The notes beneath the pieces are model-generated. The model was given only the letters and a program-made list of their open reading frames with translations, was not told the origin of the DNA and did no database searches. Below are positions 51,641 to 61,023 of a stretch of 64,000 bases of DNA, piece by piece (the stretch's first letter is position 1; every line of letters starts with the position of its first letter). Both the position numbers and the translations under genes were made by a program. This DNA comes from an uncultured Clostridia bacterium (lineage in GTDB: Bacteria; Bacillota; Clostridia; Oscillospirales; Acutalibacteraceae). Location: positions 1-64,000 of the forward strand of contig CAMFBH010000009.1 of assembly GCA_945948515.1 (NCBI GenBank), written 5' to 3'.

Positions 51641-52720
51641 TTATCTTTCGGTACAGCTGATACAGGGATCTATTGTTAAAATCTGAAGCGGAACATCTGC
51701 AAGATCGCTTCCGGGAAGGATATGAATAAGCGAAGCAATGTTAACAAAGGTGGGAGTGCGAACACGAACTCTTTCAAGAAACTTTGTTCCGTTAGCCTTT
51801 ATGAAGTAGAGCGCCTCGCCTCTTGGTTGTTCAATTCTTGCATAAGCCTCTCCGTTCGGGAAGCCCTTACATTTAACCGAAAGCTCGGTATCCGGTATTT
51901 TTGCAATAGCCTGTTTGATAATATTGAAGCTTTGGAAAAGCTCGCCGATTCTTACACAGCATCTTGCGTAGCCGTCACAGTCATTGCTTGTAACAACTTC
52001 AAAATCAATATCCTTATATGCCTCGTAGCCGGTTTTACGAATATCAACGGCAATTCCCGAAGCTCTTGCCATAGGACCTACTGCATCAAGGCGCTGCGCA
52101 TCCTCTTTTGTTAAAATACCAACACCTTTAAGCCTTCTCATAACGGTATAATCGTTAAGGAATATATCAGAAACCTCTTTAAGCTGCTTTTCCATTTCAT
52201 CGAATTTCTTTGAAAAAGCGCTGAGCATTTCGCTGTCCATATCCTTAAGAACACCGCCGATGGTGTTAACGCTGAATATAACTCTGCCGCCTGTTGAGGC
52301 TTCAAACATATCGAGAACACTTTCTCTTATTCTCCAGCACTGCATAAACAGGGCATCAAATCCGAAAGCATCTGCAAGAAGACCGAGCCAAAGAAGATGA
52401 GAATGCAAACGGCTCATTTCACTCCAAATTGTTCTGAGATACTTAGCTCTTTCGGGTACCTCTGCGCCGAAAACATCTTCAAGCGCTTCACAGTATCCGA
52501 GTCCGTGACCGAATGAGCAAATTCCGCATATTCTTTCAAAAACATAGAGATAATCGTTGAAATCACGCTTTGTACAAAGCTCTTCCAATCCTCTGTGAAC
52601 AAATCCGATTGACGGAACTGCTTCAACAACCTTTTCATCCTCAAGAACAAGGTCAAGATGCACCGGCTCCGGAAGCACGGGATGCTGAGGACCGAATGGC
52701 ACAATTGATCTGTTTCCCAT
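51641..52720 (-). CDS. Group 4 [NiFe]-hydrogenase large subunit (EchE-like)
   Basis: 359 residues, NuoD/HycE-type. The NiFe ligands are intact: Cys65 and Cys68 in RICGICSFGH, and Cys353 and Cys356 in DPCISC. The chain ends at Arg359, three residues after the last ligand, so the C-terminal extension normally removed by a maturation protease is absent, as reported for the CO-linked hydrogenase subunit CooH. The start overlaps the EchD-like stop as TAATG with GGAGG upstream. Catalyses proton reduction or H2 oxidation in a membrane complex. Confidence 0.94.
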   Translation of the reverse strand: MGNRSIVPFGPQHPVLPEPVHLDLVLEDEKVVEAVPSIGFVHRGLEELCTKRDFNDYLYVFERICGICSFGHGLGYCEALEDVFGAEVPERAKYLRTIWSEMSRLHSHLLWLGLLADAFGFDALFMQCWRIRESVLDMFEASTGGRVIFSVNTIGGVLKDMDSEMLSAFSKKFDEMEKQLKEVSDIFLNDYTVMRRLKGVGILTKEDAQRLDAVGPMARASGIAVDIRKTGYEAYKDIDFEVVTSNDCDGYARCCVRIGELFQSFNIIKQAIAKIPDTELSVKCKGFPNGEAYARIEQPRGEALYFIKANGTKFLERVRVRTPTFVNIASLIHILPGSDLADVPLQILTIDPCISCTER

Positions 52721-53076
52721 TATTTATCCTCCTTAACCTTAAATGGCGTTGTTGCCTTAATTCTGTAAAACTTATTATCGTAATCCGGATTTGTTGAAAT
52801 AATCTTAACTCCGAAGAGCACTGCCATTTCGTTTTCATAAAGCATAGCGCTCGGATAAAGGTCTGTTATTGTTGGAATTTCATCGTTTTCATTTAGGTTT
52901 ACTCTGTAATTTTCAATAACATAATCTTTTCCGAGAGTATATGTAAGCTCATAGCCGCCTTTAACGCTGACTGCATGAACCTGAATCAACCTAAAGCCTT
53001 CTCTCTGCTTTAAAAGCATAACCTTGATAAGCTCTCCGGATTCAATGGTTTTCATTGTGTTTTCATCAAGCCTCAT
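52720..53076 (-). CDS. Hydrogenase subunit EchD-like (NuoC homologue)
   Basis: 118 residues from ATG 53076, chosen for AAGGAGGG upstream; the longer frame lies inside the preceding gene. It is short and matches the 30-kDa/NuoC-type connecting subunit: YELTYTLGK, PTITDLYPSAMLYENEMAVLFGV, the last stretch corresponding to the conserved P-x2-E-R/N-E-x2-x-x-G-x-x-F-x-G text of complex I. It bridges the small and large subunits. Overlaps the EchC-like gene by 11 nt. Confidence 0.88.
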   Translation of the reverse strand: MRLDENTMKTIESGELIKVMLLKQREGFRLIQVHAVSVKGGYELTYTLGKDYVIENYRVNLNENDEIPTITDLYPSAMLYENEMAVLFGVKIISTNPDYDNKFYRIKATTPFKVKEDK

Positions 53077-53512
53077 CTGCCTTGCCCTCCTTAAGCGCGT
53101 CGCTTTTTTTCTGAAGCAGCTCAACGGCTTTTGCAACACCGTCTATAATTGCCTCGGGGCGTGCGGCACAGCCCGGAACATAAATATCAACGGGAATAGT
53201 TGTGTCTATTCCTCCTTTAATGTTATAGCAATCCTTGAAAACTCCGCCGTTGCAGGCGCAAATTCCTATTGCAACAACAACCTTTGGATTACACATCTGT
53301 TCATAAATCTGCTTAACAACAGGCTCATTCTGAGTGTTAACCGAGCCTGTTATGAGCAGAATATCCGCATGCTTGGGATTACCCGTATTAATTACGCCGA
53401 AGCGCTCAACATCATAAAGAGGAGTTAAGCAGGCAAGAACTTCAATATCACAGCCGTTACAGCTTGAGCCGTCATAATGCATCATCCATGGCGACTTTTT
53501 AACATTTGCCAT
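53066..53512 (-). CDS. Hydrogenase small subunit (EchC-like, NuoB homologue)
   Basis: 148 residues. The proximal [4Fe-4S] ligands of group 4 small subunits are visible: Cys18 and Cys21 (SSCNGCDIE), Cys85 (GICACNGG) and Cys115 (VPGCAARPE). It forms the electron entry to the NiFe site together with the large subunit. RBS AAAGGAG overlaps the end of the EchB-like gene; its last codons contain the start of echD. Confidence 0.94.
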   Translation of the reverse strand: MANVKKSPWMMHYDGSSCNGCDIEVLACLTPLYDVERFGVINTGNPKHADILLITGSVNTQNEPVVKQIYEQMCNPKVVVAIGICACNGGVFKDCYNIKGGIDTTIPVDIYVPGCAARPEAIIDGVAKAVELLQKKSDALKEGKADEA

Positions 53513-54402
53513 TATAAAACTCCTTTCACTATAACATCAATAAGGAAAACATTAACCGTTCCGATAACCATTGTAACTATCCATGAATTCCTGAACATCT
53601 GCTGCCATTTAAGCCTTGCATTTGTGTTGTCAACCAGGATTTCAACAAAATATGTTACAGCTATTGCAATAAGTGCAATGATAACGCTGTGAGGTTTTCC
53701 GTTTATGAAGAACAATCCCATGAACGCCATTAAGAAAACTGTTTCGTACCAATGGGCAATCTCAAAAATTGCAAACATCTGACCGCTGAACTCGGTTGTT
53801 ATTCCCTTAACCATTTCCTGATGTGCGTGGTGGCTTGTTGAAAGGTCAAAAGGATGCTTGCGAAGCTTGATTGTTAAAATAAAGCAAAAGCCTACGAACA
53901 CACCGGGAAGGAATAAAATCGGAAGAGGTGCGGTGCTTTTGGCAATTTCATTAACCTTAAAGCTTCCCGTTGAAAGATAAAATCCAACAGCAGTCAGAAG
54001 AACCATTGGCTCATAAGCAAGCATCTGCATCATTTCTCTTTGAGCTCCCATATGAGCATAAGGAGAATTTCCCGATGTTGCCGAAAGAATAAGGAAAATG
54101 TTCGCGGTTGTCAGCGAGAAAAAGATAAGCAAAAGGTCACAGCCGGAAAAGAAAAGACATCCGGTGAGAATAATAAACACAAGAAAGGTTACAAGATAAA
54201 CCATTTCAAACTTATTAACAACAACAGTTTCCTTGCTGATAAGCTTTTTTATATCGTAAAACGGTTGAAGAAGAGGCGGACCCTGTCTGCCCTGCATTCT
54301 TGCTGTAATTTTTCTGTCTATTCCGGCAAGAAGTCCTCCTGCAAGCGGCGCGGCAATAATATAAACTATCGCGCTTATAATCATTTTTAAGGAATCACTC
54401 AT
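53512..54402 (-). CDS. Hydrogenase membrane subunit (EchB-like, NuoH/HycD homologue)
   Basis: 296 residues, about eight membrane helices. The loop GIDRKITARMQGRQGPPLLQP (about 23-43) and the conserved acidic E-F-S-G-Q / FDLSTSHHAHQEMVKGI region match complex I subunit NuoH and its hydrogenase relatives. It anchors the peripheral arm and forms part of the ion path. Its start overlaps the EchA-like stop by 4 nt. Confidence 0.93.
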   Translation of the reverse strand: MSDSLKMIISAIVYIIAAPLAGGLLAGIDRKITARMQGRQGPPLLQPFYDIKKLISKETVVVNKFEMVYLVTFLVFIILTGCLFFSGCDLLLIFFSLTTANIFLILSATSGNSPYAHMGAQREMMQMLAYEPMVLLTAVGFYLSTGSFKVNEIAKSTAPLPILFLPGVFVGFCFILTIKLRKHPFDLSTSHHAHQEMVKGITTEFSGQMFAIFEIAHWYETVFLMAFMGLFFINGKPHSVIIALIAIAVTYFVEILVDNTNARLKWQQMFRNSWIVTMVIGTVNVFLIDVIVKGVL

Positions 54403-56312
54403 TTAACCGCACCTCCCATTGCAATAAGAATCGGAACAACAGTAAGTATAACGGTTATTACTACGCTCGGAACTCCGACCTTCTTTTCTCCGAAATAATC
54501 TTCAAGATACCAGTTTGACAGATAGAGAGTTTTGGGCTCTCCCATTGAATCAACAAAGCTCTGCTGATCTCCGCAGTTAACACCGTTTATATATCGGTCT
54601 GCCTTTTTCAGCTTTGACTTTTTACTGATTCTGAACATAACAAGCGGAACAATGAAGAAAATAACAAGCATTATAATCATAATAACGATATTGTCGTGGG
54701 ACAGCACTTCGTTTGTGTAGCCGTAAACACCTTGAATATAAGGCATAAGAACCGTTTGGCTGATAAACGGCGCTGCAAAGCAAAGAACAATCATTAAGGC
54801 TGTGTGTGAGAACAGAGAAAGCCATTCGCCCTTGTGAGTTCTGTCTATTCTGTGTCTGCTTCTGTGTGTTGATGAAAGAACACAGCCGAGCCACTTTGTC
54901 CAATAGAAAAGAGTTGTTGCAGAGCCGAAGCAAATCAGAATTACAAGAATTATTGAGCCCGAATCAACAAATGCTTTTAATGCCGCCCACTTTGAGAGAA
55001 GCATACCGAAGGGTGCAAGATACATTCCCGCAATACCGATAACAAGGGTCCATGCAAGAAGCGGATATCTTTTAACAAGTCCGTGCATTGATTCAATATC
55101 TCTTGAGCCTGTTGCATTTTCGATTGCACCGACAGTTTGGAACAGAAGTGATTTTGAAACAGCGTGGAATATTACAAGAAGAATACCCGACCAAATAGTT
55201 TCCTCATAGCCAACGCCTGCACAGGCAGTTATCAGTCCGAGGTTGGAAATGGTCGAATATGCAAGAACCTTTTTACCGTCGCTAACGGAAATTGCAAGCA
55301 TTGATGCCGCAAGGAATGTTATTCCGCCGATATAGCTAACCATCGCACCTGCATATGTTCCGCTCATAAGCGGTCCGAGGCGCAGAAGCATATATACTCC
55401 TGCTTTAACCATTGTTGCACTGTGTAGCAGAGCAGACGACGGAGTGGGAGCAACCATTGCGCCGAGAAGCCAGCTTGAAAACGGAAGCTGAGCGCTTTTA
55501 ACAAGAGCTGCAAATGCTATAAGAATTACGGGTAAAACTACACCGTGACCGTTCATTTTGAGAAGCTCGTTTAAATCGGTTACACCGAACACAAGTCCGA
55601 GATAAACTATTGCTATTGCAAATCCGAGACCGCCGAGAAGATTCATCCAAAGAGCCTTGAAGCAGTTTGAAATTGCATCGGGCTTTCTCGTGTAGCCTAT
55701 CAAGAGGAAAGAAACAACGCTTGTGATTTCCCAGAAGAAATAAATCCATATGAGATTTGATGAAAGAACAAGACCGAACATTGCTCCTATGAAAACATAC
55801 AGCATTGCAAAGAAGAAGCAACGCCTGTCCTTAACATCGGTATGGTGCTTGCTGTAATCGGTCATATAACCTGCCGCATAAACGGTTATAAGAGTTCCGA
55901 CAATTCCTATGATAAGCACCATAATTATAGTTAAATTGTCAACATAAATATGAGTAAGTTCGCTCTCGGGCTCCTTAAACAGCTCGTACCAAAACATCAG
56001 AGCCGTTTGAGCAACAGAGAGAAGCGCAACATAGTACTTTTTGTACTTAAAGCTTAAAACCACAACAAGCGCCATAAGAAATGCCTCAACGGCAAGCATC
56101 AGCATATCTATTTCATGGGTATGCACCATAAAACTGAGCACTTTTTGACCGCCTGAAAAATAGCTGAGTGCAAGCATTACCGACACACCGATGACTGCAA
56201 CTGAGCTTGTGTATGTAATTGCTTTTCTGAGAGAGTTGTTTTTTGTCAGGCTCAAAAAGAATGCCGAAACAAATGGAAACAACACTAAAAAAAGAATCAT
56301 TTTCAATTCCAT
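54399..56312 (-). CDS. Hydrogenase ion-translocating subunit (EchA-like, NuoL/Mrp antiporter homologue)
   Basis: 637 residues from ATG 56312 (GAAGGTG upstream). About fifteen membrane helices of the proton-conducting antiporter family: the loop-helix core with [43 protein letters not shown] with the usual Lys and His, and a C-terminal extension (about 560-600) with NGVNCGD and [12 protein letters not shown]. It should pump H+ or Na+ driven by the ferredoxin-to-proton electron flow. First gene of the ten-gene run. Confidence 0.93.
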   Translation of the reverse strand: [637 protein letters not shown]

Positions 56313-56363
56313 TCTCAACACCTTCAATCCTTATTTTATCAGTTTAATAAATACACTAAATAG

Positions 56364-56391
56364 ATTTTAACACGATAAGTAAAAAAGTCAA
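56364..56391 (-). promoter_or_regulatory. Promoter of the ech-hyp operon
   Basis: Minus strand TTGACT (56391-56386), 16-bp spacer, TAAAAT (56369-56364), about 45 bp before the EchA-like start. Confidence 0.6.
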
Positions 56392-56491
56392 TGAGTTTCT
56401 CTGTTTTTTTATAAAAAATCAGTAAGAAAAACATACCAAAATTCTTATAAAAAAACATTGCATATTTTTTAGCTTTTAAGCAAATTCTAAT

Positions 56492-56514
56492 TTGTAAATA
56501 ATGCACAATTTGTG
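56492..56514. promoter_or_regulatory. Inverted repeats resembling redox-repressor (Rex-like) half sites
   Basis: TTGT-N9-ACAA (56492-56508) overlaps the perfect palindrome CACAA-T-TTGTG (56504-56514). Rex sites in Clostridia have TTGT...ACAA ends but normally span 18 bp with TTAA in the middle, so the match is imperfect. Located between the divergent ech and pfl promoters. The rest of 56313-56622 is AT-rich with only the promoters and palindrome listed here. Confidence 0.3.
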
Positions 56515-56534
56515 TAAAAAAGAGCGGTTTTCGG

Positions 56535-56563
56535 TTGACAAACCACCGTGTCGTTGATACACT
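56535..56563 (+). promoter_or_regulatory. Promoter of pflB-pflA
   Basis: TTGACA (56535-56540), 17-bp spacer, TACACT (56558-56563). The -10 box is weak, which suits activation or strong regulation. Confidence 0.6.
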
Positions 56564-56573
56564 CATATTGTAC

Positions 56574-56588
56574 TAAGATTTAATCTTA
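56574..56588. promoter_or_regulatory. Palindrome at the pfl transcription start
   Basis: Perfect inverted repeat TAAGATT-T-AATCTTA centred about 20 bp after the pfl -10 box; a candidate repressor operator with unknown partner. Confidence 0.4.
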
Positions 56589-56622
56589 AAAGGTAAACCA
56601 TACTATATAAAGGAGAATCACT

Positions 56623-58848
56623 ATGGAAGCATGGAGAAATTTTAAATGCGGAAAATGGAACAGTGAAATCAATGTTTCTGATTTTATAAAATTAAACTAC
56701 ACACCCTATGACGGAGACGCATCATTCCTTGAAGGAACAACAGAAAGAACCGACTCGGTCAGTGCAAGGGTTAAAGAGCTTCTTATTGCCGAAAACAAGA
56801 ACGGCGGCGTTCTTGATGTTGACAGCGAAAATGTTCTTTCCCTTCTCACTCACAAGCCCGGTTATATTTCAAAGGGAGAGGATATCATTCTCGGACTTCA
56901 AACGGACGAGCCCCTCAAAAGAGGTGTAAGCCCGTTTTCGGGATACAGAAATGCTGCTCAGGCATGCGAGGCATACGGCTACAAGCTCGGTGAAAATGTT
57001 GAATCTGAATTCAAATACAGAACAACTCATAACACCGGCGTTTTCAGAGTTTACACAAAAACAATGAAAAAAGCCCGCCATGCAGGAATTCTTACAGGTC
57101 TTCCCGATGCTTATGCAAGAGGAAGAATTATAGGTGATTACCGCAGAGTTGCTCTTTACGGTATGGATTTCCTTATTGAACAAAAGCAAAAGGATAAGGA
57201 TTCCTTTGACAATGCTGAAATGACTGAGGAAACAATCCACCTTATTGAGGATATTTCAAAGCAGCTTGAATTTATGGGCGACCTCAAAAAGATGGCTCTT
57301 GAATACGGCTGCGACATTTCACGCCCGGCAGAAAACGCATACGAGGCTGTTCAGTGGTTATATTTCGGATATCTCGGCGCTATCAAGGAGCAAAACGGCG
57401 CTGCAAACAGTATCGGCAGAATTTCAACCTTCCTTGATATTTATATTCAGAGAGATATTGAAGAGGGCATTCTTGATGAGAAGCATGCGCAGGAGCTTAT
57501 TGACGACCTTGTGCTTAAACTTCGCTTGGTAAGACACCTTCGCACTCCCGAATACAACGACCTTTTTGCAGGCGATCCTGTTTGGGTAACCTGCTCGCTT
57601 GCAGGTGTTACCGAAGAGGGAAAGAGCATGGTAACCAAAAACGATTACCGTTTCCTCAGAACCCTTTACAATCTCGGACCGAGCGCAGAGCCTAACATCA
57701 CAATTCTTTGGGCTCAGGCTCTTCCTCAGAATTTCAAAAATTACTGCGCGCAGGTTTCAATAGACACCGACTCAATTCAGTATGAAAACGATGATGTTAT
57801 GCGCAAGGAATACGGCGACGATTACGCTATCGCCTGCTGTGTTTCTGCAATGAAGGTCGGAAAGCAGATGCAGTTCTTCGGCGCAAGATGCAATCTTGCA
57901 AAGGTTCTTCTTATGGCTCTCAACGGCGGTAAGGACGAGATCGGCGGAACTCAGATTGCTCCCGAGGGCAAGGTATTTGATGAAGAGGTTCTCGATTACA
58001 ACGAGGTTCTCGAAGCATACAAAAAATATCTTTCATGGATGGCAAAGCTTTATGTTAACACAATGAATGTTATCCACTATATGCACGATAAATATGCTTA
58101 TGAACGCCTTATGATGAGCCTTCACGACACAGATGTTGAAAGACTTATGGCTTTTGGAATAAGCGGAATGAGCGTTGCAACGGATAGCCTTTCGGCTATT
58201 AAATACGCAAAGGTAACTCCCGTTAAGGATGAGCGCGGAATTATTACCGATTTCAAAACGGAGGGTGATTTCCCGAAATACGGAAACGATGACGACAGAG
58301 TTGACCTTATTGGCAAGGAGCTTGTTGATTTCTTCTATCACGAGCTTTGCAAAACTCCTGCATACCGAGGCGCTAAGCACACTCTTTCAATTTTAACTAT
58401 CACATCAAATGTTATGTACGGCAAAAAAACAGGCGCAACTCCCGACGGTCGCCATGCGGGTGAGCCGTTTGCTCCCGGAGCAAATCCGATGCACGGAAGA
58501 GATGCCGAAGGTGCTCTTGCAAGCCTTAACTCCGTAGCAAAGCTTGATTATGCTTGCTGCCAGGACGGTATTTCAAATACCTTCTCCATCACTCCCTCAA
58601 CGCTCGGTAAGGATGACGACGACAGAATTGAGCACCTTACAACAATGCTTGACGGATATTTCATTCAGGATGCTCATCATCTTAATGTTAATGTTCTTAA
58701 TCGCCAAAAGCTTATTGACGCAATGAACGACCCAACACTCTATCCTTCTCTTACAATCCGTGTAAGCGGCTACGCAGTAAACTTCAATAAGCTTACAAGA
58801 GAAAAACAGGAGGAGGTTATTTCAAGAACCTTCCATGAAAAATTATAA
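56623..58848 (+). CDS. pflB: Formate C-acetyltransferase (pyruvate formate-lyase)
   Basis: 741 residues, typical length. The catalytic cysteine pair is Cys405-Cys406 (IACCVSAM), and the glycyl radical site is Gly716 in RVSGYAV close to the C-terminus. Those adjacent cysteines identify pyruvate formate-lyase rather than glycerol or choline dehydratases. It converts pyruvate and CoA to acetyl-CoA and formate in anaerobic fermentation. RBS AAAGGAG. The activase gene overlaps its 3' end by 14 nt. Confidence 0.97.
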   Translation: MEAWRNFKCGKWNSEINVSDFIKLNYTPYDGDASFLEGTTERTDSVSARVKELLIAENKNGGVLDVDSENVLSLLTHKPGYISKGEDIILGLQTDEPLKRGVSPFSGYRNAAQACEAYGYKLGENVESEFKYRTTHNTGVFRVYTKTMKKARHAGILTGLPDAYARGRIIGDYRRVALYGMDFLIEQKQKDKDSFDNAEMTEETIHLIEDISKQLEFMGDLKKMALEYGCDISRPAENAYEAVQWLYFGYLGAIKEQNGAANSIGRISTFLDIYIQRDIEEGILDEKHAQELIDDLVLKLRLVRHLRTPEYNDLFAGDPVWVTCSLAGVTEEGKSMVTKNDYRFLRTLYNLGPSAEPNITILWAQALPQNFKNYCAQVSIDTDSIQYENDDVMRKEYGDDYAIACCVSAMKVGKQMQFFGARCNLAKVLLMALNGGKDEIGGTQIAPEGKVFDEEVLDYNEVLEAYKKYLSWMAKLYVNTMNVIHYMHDKYAYERLMMSLHDTDVERLMAFGISGMSVATDSLSAIKYAKVTPVKDERGIITDFKTEGDFPKYGNDDDRVDLIGKELVDFFYHELCKTPAYRGAKHTLSILTITSNVMYGKKTGATPDGRHAGEPFAPGANPMHGRDAEGALASLNSVAKLDYACCQDGISNTFSITPSTLGKDDDDRIEHLTTMLDGYFIQDAHHLNVNVLNRQKLIDAMNDPTLYPSLTIRVSGYAVNFNKLTREKQEEVISRTFHEKL

Positions 58849-59557
58849 TATAAAAGCCGATATTCATTCATTTGAAAGCTTTGCGGCGCTCGACGGCGAC
58901 GGCATACGCTACGGTGTTTTCTTCACCGGCTGTCCGCTTCGCTGTGTTTACTGCCACAATCCCGACACTTGGAAAAATTCAGGCAGAGAAATGAGCGCCG
59001 AAGAAATTTATAAAAAGGTTCGGCGATATAAACCCTATTTCAAAGATAAAGGCGGTGTAACCTTTACCGGAGGCGAGCCGCTTTTAAACGCTGATTTCAT
59101 TTGCGAATGCGCGTCGCTTTTAAAAAATGACGGAATTAATTATGCCGTTGACACAAGCGGCTGTGTTGAATTGAGCGAAAGCGTTAAAAAAGCAGTTTCG
59201 GATGCTGAGCTTATAATTCTTGATTTGAAATTCCCCAATGAAAACAGCTATAAAAAATACACGGGCGGAGATTTTGAAAAATTCAGAAATTTTGCTCTTT
59301 TCTGCTCCGAAAGCGCAAAAAGGCTGTGGCTGAGAACCGTTATTGTTCCGGGTATTAACGACAGTGAAGAAAAGCTTTCGGAATATGCGAAATTTGCAAA
59401 AACACTCAAGTTTGAAAAATATGAGCTTCTCGGATTTCACACCATGGGCTTTTTCAAATACGAAAAGCTCGGAATAGAGAATCCGCTGAATCAAACAGCC
59501 CCCTTAGAAGAAGAAAAACTGAAAGAGCTTCAAAAATATCTTAATACACTTATTTAA
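58835..59557 (+). CDS. pflA: Pyruvate formate-lyase activating enzyme
   Basis: 240 residues, radical SAM. The cluster-binding cysteines are Cys33, Cys37 and Cys40 (GCPLRCVYC), followed by HNPDTW, and TFTGGEPLL lies near 75. It abstracts hydrogen from the Gly716 of PflB to make the active radical. The short form without extra ferredoxin domain is the true PFL activase type. GAGGAGG inside the pflB end serves as ribosome site. A weak hairpin (59573-59588) follows. Confidence 0.96.
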   Translation: MKNYNIKADIHSFESFAALDGDGIRYGVFFTGCPLRCVYCHNPDTWKNSGREMSAEEIYKKVRRYKPYFKDKGGVTFTGGEPLLNADFICECASLLKNDGINYAVDTSGCVELSESVKKAVSDAELIILDLKFPNENSYKKYTGGDFEKFRNFALFCSESAKRLWLRTVIVPGINDSEEKLSEYAKFAKTLKFEKYELLGFHTMGFFKYEKLGIENPLNQTAPLEEEKLKELQKYLNTLI

Positions 59558-59626
59558 ACAAATTTCGGATAGTGCGGAAACTTCCGCATAATTATTTAAT
59601 ATAATGTTAACAGTGATGAAAGGCAG

Positions 59627-60961
59627 ATGATATTGATGTCCAAAAAAGCAAAAGTCAATATAACCTGTGCTGTAATGATTTTAGCTGTGATTGTCTGCGC
59701 TGTTACTGCAATTGCTTACATAAGTAAAACAACTATCGACAGTGTTTCTCATTTCGGAATTAAAAGCAGCGATGTTTACAGCCAGTCGCTCAGATGGACT
59801 CCCGTAAAGAAAGCAATGGGATATAATATCTATTTATATACTCCCGAAACAAAAGAATATACAAAGATTTTAACCATTGAAAACGGCAAAGAAAAAAACG
59901 CCGTTGTTTCAAATCTTGAACAGGCAAAGCCTTATTATTTTTCGATAACCGCTTACAAAACCTACGGAAACAAAATTATTGAAAGCGAGAAAAGCAATGT
60001 TCTGACTGCATACACCCTGCCGGAACAGTCAAAAATTCAATCGCTCATTTCAATAAACGCAAATCAGGCAATAATATTTTGGTTTGCAAATCCGTCGGGA
60101 AGCGGCTACGAGGTTCAGTATTCTCAGGAACAGAATTTCAAAACCGCTTCCGAGCTTCAGTTTAACAACCCGTCGGAAATTCATGCAACTATTGACGGTC
60201 TGAGCGTTAATGCTGTTTATTATTTCCGTTCACGCGCAAAGCTCGACACCGGAAGCAAAATGGTTTACGGCGCATGGAGCGAGCCCTGTGCGGTTACCAT
60301 TTCCGATGCTCAAAAGCCGCCGATTGACCCAACAAAGCCAATGGTTGCCCTAACCTTTGACGACGGCCCGGATTACGGCTCTTCAAGCAATAAAATTCTT
60401 GATGTTCTTGAAAAATATAATGCTCGCGCAACCTTCTTTATGGTTGGAGAAAACGCAAAAAATAATCCCGAGAATGTTCAAAGAAAGGTTTCTCTCGGCT
60501 GTGAAATAGGAAATCACACCTACAATCACAAGCATTACGGCAAAGAAGTTACCGCAAACGACATAAAAAAAGGCACTAAAGCAATTCAGCAGGCGTGCGG
60601 TCAGGTTCCCACCTGCTTCCGTTCAACGGGCGGAAAAACCACAAAAGCCATTAGAGATGAATGCCGCGCAGAGGGCATGCCGATTTATTACTGGACTCTT
60701 GACACGGAGGACTGGAAAACAAGGGACGAAAAGAAAATCTATAAAAAGGTTATTAAAAATGTTAAAGACGGCGATATAATTCTTATGCACGAAATATATC
60801 CCTCAACGGCAAAAGCAATAGAAAAAATCGTTCCTAAGCTTATCTCGCAAGGCTACCAGCTTGTAACCTGCGAAGAGCTGATGATTGCAAAAACAGGCGC
60901 CAAGGGCGAGCCCGGAACACAGTATGTCAGCGCAACACAAATAAAAAATAATACTAATTAA
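59627..60961 (+). CDS. Polysaccharide deacetylase with N-terminal FN3-like domains
   Basis: 444 residues (ATG 59627; ATG 59636 is a close alternative). A membrane helix (about 12-33) anchors it outside. Two fibronectin type III-like segments follow (about 45-130 and 140-228), then a NodB domain (about 240-435). NodB shows the metal/catalytic motif TFDDGPDYGS, HTYNHKHYG, FRSTGGKT, WTLDTEDW and ILMHE. Likely removes acetyl groups from peptidoglycan GlcNAc or a surface glycan, which is a common lysozyme-resistance strategy; the window also encodes two lysozymes. Confidence 0.9.
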   Translation: MILMSKKAKVNITCAVMILAVIVCAVTAIAYISKTTIDSVSHFGIKSSDVYSQSLRWTPVKKAMGYNIYLYTPETKEYTKILTIENGKEKNAVVSNLEQAKPYYFSITAYKTYGNKIIESEKSNVLTAYTLPEQSKIQSLISINANQAIIFWFANPSGSGYEVQYSQEQNFKTASELQFNNPSEIHATIDGLSVNAVYYFRSRAKLDTGSKMVYGAWSEPCAVTISDAQKPPIDPTKPMVALTFDDGPDYGSSSNKILDVLEKYNARATFFMVGENAKNNPENVQRKVSLGCEIGNHTYNHKHYGKEVTANDIKKGTKAIQQACGQVPTCFRSTGGKTTKAIRDECRAEGMPIYYWTLDTEDWKTRDEKKIYKKVIKNVKDGDIILMHEIYPSTAKAIEKIVPKLISQGYQLVTCEELMIAKTGAKGEPGTQYVSATQIKNNTN

Positions 60962-61006
60962 AAAACAGCACGGAAAGTCAGCAAACCTTTTCCGTGCTGT
61001 TTTTTA
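60961..61006. terminator. Bidirectional terminator
   Basis: Stem AAAAACAGCACGGAAA/TTTCCGTGCTGTTTTT with an 11-13 nt loop; shared by the convergent deacetylase and VanW genes. Confidence 0.9.
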
Positions 61007-61023
61007 GATATAAAGAAAACTAA

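Noticed and set aside
56339-56566. 75-codon minus-strand frame in the ech-pfl intergenic region
   Set aside because: Covers the ech promoter, lacks a ribosome site, and looks like AT-rich noise.
46709-58848. A formate hydrogenlyase made from Ech hydrogenase and PFL
   Set aside because: No formate dehydrogenase or formate channel gene is seen here; adjacency alone is not enough.
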